DNA from: CALXXL01 sp034926605 | GTDB taxonomy: Bacteria; Verrucomicrobiota; Lentisphaeria; Victivallales; Victivallaceae | Assembly: GCA_034926605.1 (NCBI GenBank) | Contig: JAYFQV010000001.1 | Span: forward strand, 220,878 to 284,877 | Direction: 5' to 3' | DNA length: 64,000 bases | Part shown: positions 59,338 through 64,000 of the stretch, piece by piece | Layout: the number at the start of each line of letters is the position of its first letter | Position numbering within the stretch: position 1 is the stretch's first letter | Translations under genes and position numbers: made by a program | The notes under the pieces: model-generated | What the model saw: the letters and a program-made list of their open reading frames with translations, nothing else | What the model was told of the DNA's origin: nothing | Databases searched by the model: none

Positions 59338-60272
59338 TTCAAAACCTCTCTGATCTTTTCAACATCGGCGGCAATCTGAACCCTGAGCGCCTCGAGCGAG
59401 CGAAAGCGCTTCTCCCGCCTGATGAACTTCACCAATTCCACCACAATGCGCTCACCATACAAATCGCCGGAAAAATCAATCAGGTGCGCCTCAACCCGGC
59501 GCCCCAGCCCATTCGCCGCACGCACCGTCGGCGAACTGCCGACATTAAGCGCGGCGGAATAACAACCGCCACCGACACAGCGGACTTTCGCGGCATAAAC
59601 TCCATCCGGCGGCGTAACGCCATACTCCGGCACGAAGTTGGCAGTCGGGTGCTCCAGCTTGGCGGCGGCTATGCCCAACCCGGGCATCACCACCCCCTCC
59701 AGCTCCGGCGCACGGCCAAGATAACCGGCCGCCTCCCGCAACCGTCCGGCGGCGATCGCCTGACGCGTCCGGCTGCTGGAAACCACCTCTCCGCCGCGCA
59801 TCACTTCTCCGACGCCTTCGAAATCAATCCCATGAAGCGCGGCAAACCTCGCAAGTTCCTCCACCCCGCCGGCCGCGCCGCGGCCGAAACGCCAACGGTT
59901 CCCGACCGCCAGCGCCGCCAGCGAAAAGTCGCCACCAAGGATTTCGTCTAGAAAAACCATCGGCTCCAGCCGCGCCAGCTCCGGAGTAAAGCGCAAGAAC
60001 GCCACAAAGTCGGCGCCGGCATCCCGCAGCAGTTCGGCACGACGCGCCGGAGACACCAGCAGCGTAGGAGCCGATTCCGGTGAAACCACCGTCCGCGGGT
60101 GGGGATCGAAACTCAGCACCAGCGACGGGACCCCGCGTTTTGCCGCCATCCGGCTCAAAGTTGAAATTATCTTACGGTGACCGATATGCACACCATCGAA
60201 AACCCCGATCGCCACCGCGGCCGAGGTCAACCCATCCGGCAACTCGCGGGTCAGCCAATTATTCAAAGCCAT
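59334..60272 (-). CDS. ribF: Bifunctional riboflavin kinase/FMN adenylyltransferase
   Basis: 312 residues. N-terminal FAD synthetase domain with AIGVFDGVHIGHRKI and LSFDPHPRTV, and SSSRTRQAIAAGRL; C-terminal flavokinase domain with TANFVPEYGVTPPDGVYA and VEAHLIDFSGDLYGERIVV. Makes FMN and FAD, which FprA and chorismate synthase need. It is upstream of, and coupled to, the MerR-type gene. Confidence 0.95.
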   Translation of the reverse strand: MALNNWLTRELPDGLTSAAVAIGVFDGVHIGHRKIISTLSRMAAKRGVPSLVLSFDPHPRTVVSPESAPTLLVSPARRAELLRDAGADFVAFLRFTPELARLEPMVFLDEILGGDFSLAALAVGNRWRFGRGAAGGVEELARFAALHGIDFEGVGEVMRGGEVVSSSRTRQAIAAGRLREAAGYLGRAPELEGVVMPGLGIAAAKLEHPTANFVPEYGVTPPDGVYAAKVRCVGGGCYSAALNVGSSPTVRAANGLGRRVEAHLIDFSGDLYGERIVVELVKFIRREKRFRSLEALRVQIAADVEKIREVLK

Positions 60273-60383
60273 ATCGCTCTCTCTTTATTGCAATACCGTG
60301 AAATGAAGTTATATTAAAATATAAAAAATACAAACCCTGCAACGTTTTTTTTGACGATTTTCGCCCGTGAGAGGACCTTCAAT

Positions 60384-60872
60384 ATGAAAACCGTACTTTA
60401 TCCCGGCAGTTTTGATCCGCTGACGAACGGACATCTTGATCTGATCGAGCGCGCGGTACGCCTGTTCGATCAGGTTATCGTGGCGGTGGCGATCAACTCC
60501 GATAAAACACCGCTTTTCACCACCGAAGAACGGGTCGAACTCATCAAGCGCAGCTGCGCGAAACATCCCAACGTACAGGTGGTTTCGTTCACCGGGCTTC
60601 TGGTGGAGGCGATGGTGTTCTATCAGGCCGACGCTGTCCTGCGCGGCTTGCGCGCGTTCTCCGACTTCGAGTACGAGCTCCAGATGGCCCTGATGAACCG
60701 GTCGCTGAACACCGACTGCGAGACCATATTCATGATGCCGAACGAGCACAATTCCTATGTTAGCTCCCGCATGGTCAAGGAAGTGGCGCATCTCGGCGGA
60801 AACTTTGCGCAATATGTGCCGGAAGAAGTGGCCCTGGCCATGCGCGAAAAACTGGGAGGAGCCGGAATATGA
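60384..60872 (+). CDS. coaD: Phosphopantetheine adenylyltransferase
   Basis: Penultimate step of CoA synthesis, 162 residues from ATG 60384 (GAGAGG upstream). YPGSFDPLTNGHLDLIERA has the nucleotidyl-transferase (H/T)xGH site; LRGLRAFSDFEYE and YVSSRMVKEVA are family-specific. Overlaps the DUF177 gene by ATGA. Confidence 0.96.
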   Translation: MKTVLYPGSFDPLTNGHLDLIERAVRLFDQVIVAVAINSDKTPLFTTEERVELIKRSCAKHPNVQVVSFTGLLVEAMVFYQADAVLRGLRAFSDFEYELQMALMNRSLNTDCETIFMMPNEHNSYVSSRMVKEVAHLGGNFAQYVPEEVALAMREKLGGAGI

Positions 60873-61366
60873 GCAAGCATCCGTTCGCATTGAAGTTCTC
60901 GCTGGCATTGCTGGAAAAGGAGCCTATGACACTGGAGGGCGAGCTCCCGCCCGAATTTCTTGAGCTTGAAGAAAATGAGATGCTGCATGCCGCCGGGCCG
61001 GTCAAATATCGGCTCGACGCGCAGATGATAACCGGAAACGTCTCGGTTACCGGCTCGCTGTCCTGCCCGATCGAGGGCGAATGCGGCCGCTGCCTTGAGC
61101 CGGTGACGCAAACCGTGGCGGTAAAAAACCTGTCCCTTTTCTACGACGAACTCGATGAACTGGACGAACTCGACGTGACCGAGGATGTCCGAACCGAGCT
61201 TCTGCTGGCGCTGCCGATGAATCTGCTGTGCTCGCCGGAGTGCAAAGGCCTTTGTCCGCAATGCGGAGCCAATCTGAATCACGGCGGTTGCGGCTGCAAC
61301 ACGACCGAACCGGCTCCGCCGGAAGAAGCGTCGCCGTGGAATATCCTTGATGGCCTCGGGAAATAA
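60869..61366 (+). CDS. DUF177 / YceD-family protein
   Basis: 165 residues. The middle (GSLSCPIEGECGRCLEPV) and the zinc-like C-terminus (CSPECKGLCPQCGANLNHGGCGC) define the family, linked to 23S rRNA accumulation. It is normally followed by rpmF for ribosomal protein L32. Here no L32 frame follows; after the stop lies a 160-bp gap with a small hairpin (TCACCAA/TTGGTGA at 61417-61437) and then the convergent pseudopilin gene. Confidence 0.88.
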   Translation: MSKHPFALKFSLALLEKEPMTLEGELPPEFLELEENEMLHAAGPVKYRLDAQMITGNVSVTGSLSCPIEGECGRCLEPVTQTVAVKNLSLFYDELDELDELDVTEDVRTELLLALPMNLLCSPECKGLCPQCGANLNHGGCGCNTTEPAPPEEASPWNILDGLGK

Positions 61367-61484
61367 GACACGCCAAGCGCAAGGCAACGGTTCCTCTCCT
61401 TCGCGAACATAGTAGCTCACCAATATGTTCTTGGTGACGCATCGCGATAGAACAACCTTTTGCCATCAGTATGGAATCGGAATC

Positions 61485-61516
61485 CAAAAAAAGCGGCTCC
61501 GAATGGAACCGCTTTT
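61485..61516. terminator. Terminator between DUF177 and pseudopilin genes
   Basis: AAAAGCGGTTCC/GGAGCCGCTTTT stem with a 4-nt loop and one G-T pair. On the minus strand it is followed by seven T (serving the pseudopilin gene); the plus side has fewer. Confidence 0.8.
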
Positions 61517-61527
61517 GATGCTTCAAG

Positions 61528-62325
61528 CTAGTCTTTGTAGACTTGATCAATCAGATAACCGCCGTTGTCGCACACGGTGCTGACCTTGGACTGCTTCCAA
61601 AGAGCCTGACGATCACGGGTATCGCCCACATGACCATCCACGAAGCCGATGTTGCCAATGTCATTATGACGCCCGCACATAGAATACTGCGGAATCTCGG
61701 TGCCGTTCTGACGGAGAAACACATGGACCGGACCGCCCTGACGGCGATACGCATCGCTGTCGCCGAACTTTTCGGTGTAGCAGGAGTCGGCAAGCATCAC
61801 AAAAGTAGTCGGGCTGGGAACATTGTCCATCTTAACCATATGGCTGGTCCCGCCATTAGCCCCCCCCCCCATATCTTCAAATACAAACTGGCATGCGTCG
61901 TCCGGATACTCGTTGTAGTTGTAGGGGGCGCCATAACTGGTACCACCGCCCCATATCATGTCATCAGAAATCGAGGAGGGACAGATGGTCACTGGACGCT
62001 CTTTCGGAGTACTGTCAACCCAGTAAACCCACCCCGAATATATGCCGTTCGACCCGTATTTGGTCATAGAGATACCCAGGTTTTTATGCATTTCCTCGCA
62101 GAATCGCCACCACCCCTGATAGTTGGGATCTTCAATGACCATCCACTGGTCATTGTTGTTGCCATACATGATAATCGCCTGCATGTCCTGCCTTAGATTA
62201 CCGCCGCAAGCGGCTTTCTTTGCCAACTCGCGAGCTCGCGCAAGGCTCGGCAGCAACATGGCGGCAAGAATCGCGATAATCGCAATCACCACCAACAACT
62301 CGATCAAAGTAAATTTCTTTTTCAT
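61528..62325 (-). CDS. Type II/IV pseudopilin-like protein with H-X9-DG motif
   Basis: 265 residues from ATG 62325 (AAGAGA 9 nt upstream). The N-terminus KKKFTLIELLVVIAIIAIL is a class III prepilin signal with cleavage expected before FTLIE, and a first helix that stays membrane-embedded. The C-terminus has RHNDIGNIGFVDGH, the H-X9-DG motif of the large prepilin-like families of Lentisphaerota and Planctomycetota. Such proteins are numerous in these genomes and their substrates are unknown. A run of eleven G occurs at about codons 152-156. Confidence 0.9.
   Translation of the reverse strand: MKKKFTLIELLVVIAIIAILAAMLLPSLARARELAKKAACGGNLRQDMQAIIMYGNNNDQWMVIEDPNYQGWWRFCEEMHKNLGISMTKYGSNGIYSGWVYWVDSTPKERPVTICPSSISDDMIWGGGTSYGAPYNYNEYPDDACQFVFEDMGGGANGGTSHMVKMDNVPSPTTFVMLADSCYTEKFGDSDAYRRQGGPVHVFLRQNGTEIPQYSMCGRHNDIGNIGFVDGHVGDTRDRQALWKQSKVSTVCDNGGYLIDQVYKD
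61860..61870. repeat. 11-bp homopolymer C/G tract inside the pseudopilin gene
   Basis: Eleven consecutive C on the plus strand encode the glycines of DMGGGAN on the minus strand. A change of one base would shift the frame in the middle of the protein. Confidence 0.9.
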
Positions 62326-62373
62326 CTGGCCCAATCTCTTATTTGTTTAGGATCAAACAGATTATCTCGTTGC

Positions 62374-62401
62374 ACTATACATCCAATACAACGAAAATCA
62401 A
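62374..62401 (-). promoter_or_regulatory. Pseudopilin promoter TTGATT-N16-TATAGT
   Basis: TTGATT (62401-62396) and TATAGT (62379-62374), 16 bp apart, with a leader of about 42 nt. The rest of 62402-62573 is AT-rich; a TATATT at 62530-62535 lacks a good -35 and may serve the macrodomain gene. Confidence 0.7.
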
Positions 62402-62573
62402 ATACATTATCAAAAAAAAATGTTTTTCGATTCGATTCGCCAGCAGGAAAAATGAGGTGGTGGTTGCCACAACAACCAGTCCGACATTGTAAGATTTACA
62501 TAACAGCCTGGTGGACGTTCCAAACCAGGCTATATTAGATTTAAAACCAACTTAACACAAGGAGTCTGTCCAC

Positions 62574-63080
62574 ATGCTGATTGAGGCCGTCAGAAACGAT
62601 ATAACCCTGCTAGCGGTTGATGCCATCGTCAATGCCGCCAATTGTTCATTGCTCGGCGGCGGCGGTGTTGACGGAGCAATCCACCGGGCCGCCGGACCGG
62701 AATTGCTGGAAGCCTGCCGTAAATTCGGCGGATGCGCCACCGGAGAAGCCAGGCTGACTTCCGGCTTCCGGCTCTCGGCCGGCTATGTCATACACACCCC
62801 GGGGCCGGTTTGGCACGGCGGCGGACACGACGAACCGAAACTGCTGCGGAACTGCTATCTGAATTCGCTGAAGCTGGCGGCCGACGCAAGGTGCCGTACG
62901 GTGGCATTTCCCGGAATATCAATCGGCGTTTACCGCTACCCTATACGCGAGGCAACCGCAATCGCGGTTGAAACAGTTGCCGCATGGAATGAAGTGCTGC
63001 CGGAGAAAGTGATATTCTGCTGCTTCTCCGAAGAGGTTCTCGCCGTTTACCGCGATACGCTTGACCGCCGCAAACCCTGA
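62574..63080 (+). CDS. Macrodomain protein (O-acetyl-ADP-ribose deacetylase type)
   Basis: 168 residues of the YmdB/MacroD group. VDAIVNAANCSLLGGGGVDGAIHRAAG is the ADP-ribose-binding loop with the catalytic Asn and Asp; FPGISIGVYRYP is the second loop. It removes ADP-ribose or acetyl-ADP-ribose. ACAAGGAG precedes the ATG. No ADP-ribosyltransferase or sirtuin gene is near. Confidence 0.92.
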   Translation: MLIEAVRNDITLLAVDAIVNAANCSLLGGGGVDGAIHRAAGPELLEACRKFGGCATGEARLTSGFRLSAGYVIHTPGPVWHGGGHDEPKLLRNCYLNSLKLAADARCRTVAFPGISIGVYRYPIREATAIAVETVAAWNEVLPEKVIFCCFSEEVLAVYRDTLDRRKP

Positions 63081-63090
63081 GGCGAACAAC

Positions 63091-63115
63091 AAAAAAACCG
63101 CCCATAACGGGCGGC
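63091..63115 (-). terminator. Rho-independent terminator of the rubrerythrin gene
   Basis: CCGCCC/GGGCGG stem (63115-63110 with 63104-63099) followed by seven T on the minus strand. Confidence 0.85.
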
Positions 63116-63136
63116 TTATGCCGGGTCTCCGGCTAA

Positions 63137-63679
63137 TCAGAAATAACGCTTCAGCAATCCTTCGAACACGCGCCCGTGGCGCGCTTCGTCCTTGCACATC
63201 TCGTGAACGGTGTCGTGAATCGCATCATAGCCAAGTTCCTTTGCACGTTTGGCAATTGCCAATTTCCCGGCGGTGGCGCCGTGTTCAGCCTCGACCCGCT
63301 TGCCAAGGTTGAGCTTGGTATCGGCATCAACCACTTCGCCAAGCAGCTCGGCAAACTTGGACGCATGCTCCGCCTCCTCGAACGCGATACGCTTGTAGGC
63401 CTCCGCCACCTCCGGCAGGCCTTCGCGGTCGGCCTGGCGGCTCATCGCAAGATACATGCCGACTTCAGCACATTCACCGTTGAAATGCGCGCGCAGCCCC
63501 TCCACAACCTCGGCATCAAGTCCCTTGGCCACGCCGATCCGATGTTCATCGGCAAAAACCAGCACCTCGGATTTCTTCTCCGCGAACTTGGCCCGTGGCG
63601 CCTTGCATTGCGGACAAAACTCCGGCGGCTCCTCCCCTTCATGGACATATCCGCAGACCTGGCAAACAAATTTCTTCAT
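63137..63679 (-). CDS. rbr: Reverse rubrerythrin
   Basis: 180 residues from ATG 63679. The rubredoxin domain comes first (CQVCGYVHEG, CPQCKAP), followed by a ferritin-like diiron domain (HFNGECAEVGMY, FEEAEHASKFAELLG, EHGATAGKLAIA, DEARHGRVFEGLL). This order is the reverse of classical rubrerythrin and is known from anaerobes, where it reduces hydrogen peroxide and oxygen. It complements the SOR cluster at 39-42 kb by removing the peroxide that SOR makes. Confidence 0.95.
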   Translation of the reverse strand: MKKFVCQVCGYVHEGEEPPEFCPQCKAPRAKFAEKKSEVLVFADEHRIGVAKGLDAEVVEGLRAHFNGECAEVGMYLAMSRQADREGLPEVAEAYKRIAFEEAEHASKFAELLGEVVDADTKLNLGKRVEAEHGATAGKLAIAKRAKELGYDAIHDTVHEMCKDEARHGRVFEGLLKRYF

Positions 63680-63724
63680 AATCACAGCCCTTTCCTAATT
63701 GTTTTAAATTCTTATGTTGATATA

Positions 63725-63752
63725 AAAATAGTAATATTTATCAAAAATGCAA
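63725..63752 (-). promoter_or_regulatory. Rubrerythrin promoter TTGCAT-N16-TATTTT
   Basis: TTGCAT (63752-63747) and TATTTT (63730-63725), 16 bp apart, about 39 nt of leader. Confidence 0.65.
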
Positions 63753-63759
63753 GTGCGCA

Positions 63760-64000
63760 GCTCAATTTTATTAAGAAAAAATCTCATTTATGATGATCTT
63801 CCATCCAACAAGGTTGACAGTAACCGTCTCATAAAGCCAATATGCGCTTTGTAATTATGGAGCCAATTTCAAAAGTATTGGCATTCCCTTGTTGATAACT
63901 CGTCTTCTCGTGCGTCAAAGCCATTTCGACGCACCAATTCTTACTTTTTTCACAAGAAGCTGCGAAAAATCAAATTTGGGAACGTTTCTCTCCTCTCCCG
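63760..64000. other. AT-rich intergenic end of window
   Basis: No gene is visible. A perfect 7-bp hairpin GTGCGTC/GACGCAC (63910-63934) is followed by a T-rich stretch. A second inverted repeat CCAAT/ATTGG lies at about 63863-63881. Confidence 0.4.

Noticed and set aside
61367..61430. A 20-codon frame overlapping the DUF177 end as a possible L32 gene
   Set aside because: The encoded sequence lacks the L32 opening and the zinc cysteines, and it stops far too early.
1..64000. CRISPR arrays, insertion sequences, rRNA genes, prophage
   Set aside because: No regularly spaced repeats, transposase motifs, terminal inverted repeats, rRNA sequence or phage structural genes were seen.

Overview
The window is a GC-rich, gene-dense bacterial chromosome segment. 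Several features point to an anaerobic member of the PVC superphylum, most likely Lentisphaerota/Victivallales. They are a pseudopilin with the H-X9-DG C-terminal signature (62325-61528), two large sodium:solute symporters, an uncharacterised TIM-barrel protein next to a uronate isomerase, a Na+-pumping oxaloacetate decarboxylase, and an oxygen-defence set typical of strict anaerobes (superoxide reductase, ferritin, FprA flavoprotein, rubredoxin, reverse rubrerythrin). The phylum is inferred, since no marker gene here settles it.

Layout. 1-9.2 kb: the end of folP, a fused c-di-AMP cyclase/YbbR protein, a membrane-anchored SurA/PpiD-like protein, speD-speE, a glyoxalase-fold protein, an orphan Dpp/Opp ATPase, asd and birA. 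9.2-13 kb: oadG-oadA-oadB, directly after the ligase that would biotinylate OadA. 13-15 kb: an AT-rich island with two overlapping paralogous genes of unknown function, a possible decayed small gene, tRNA-Thr and a zinc-ribbon protein. 15-19 kb: YggL-like protein, lemA-htpX, a lipoprotein, tRNA-Leu. 19-24.5 kb: an orphan BlaI-type repressor divergent from a MarR-MFP-RND efflux operon. 24.5-35.3 kb: PurN-like protein, secreted protein, ABC-2 permease, symporter, holB-tmk, second symporter, serA. 35.4-38.8 kb: TIM-barrel protein divergent from uxaC. 38.9-41.8 kb: Fur-family/SOR/ferritin/FprA/rubredoxin cluster. 41.9-49.4 kb: M42 peptidase, FHA protein, ftsH and associated genes, Ser/Thr kinase, HD protein. 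49.5-53.9 kb: recX, argB, aroK, aroC, trpS, cupin. 54-61.4 kb: prmA, nfo, SPOUT methylase, nadK, coaB, a membrane-anchored MerR-type coiled-coil regulator, ribF, coaD, DUF177. 61.5-64 kb: pseudopilin, macrodomain protein, rubrerythrin.

Regulation visible in the DNA is unusually uniform. At least a dozen intergenic regions carry a -35 of the form TTGCAA/TTGACA exactly 16 bp from a TATATT-like -10. In three cases the inferred start site falls on or within 3 nt of the start codon, implying leaderless mRNAs. Rho-independent terminators are clear after most operons. No CRISPR array, insertion sequence, rRNA or prophage is visible. The best candidates for something undescribed are the membrane-anchored MerR/coiled-coil regulator (58207-59337), the paralogous pair in the AT-rich island (13082-14141), the OadB with a secreted biotinyl/lipoyl-like N-terminal domain (11316-12971), and the 16-bp-spacer promoter class.
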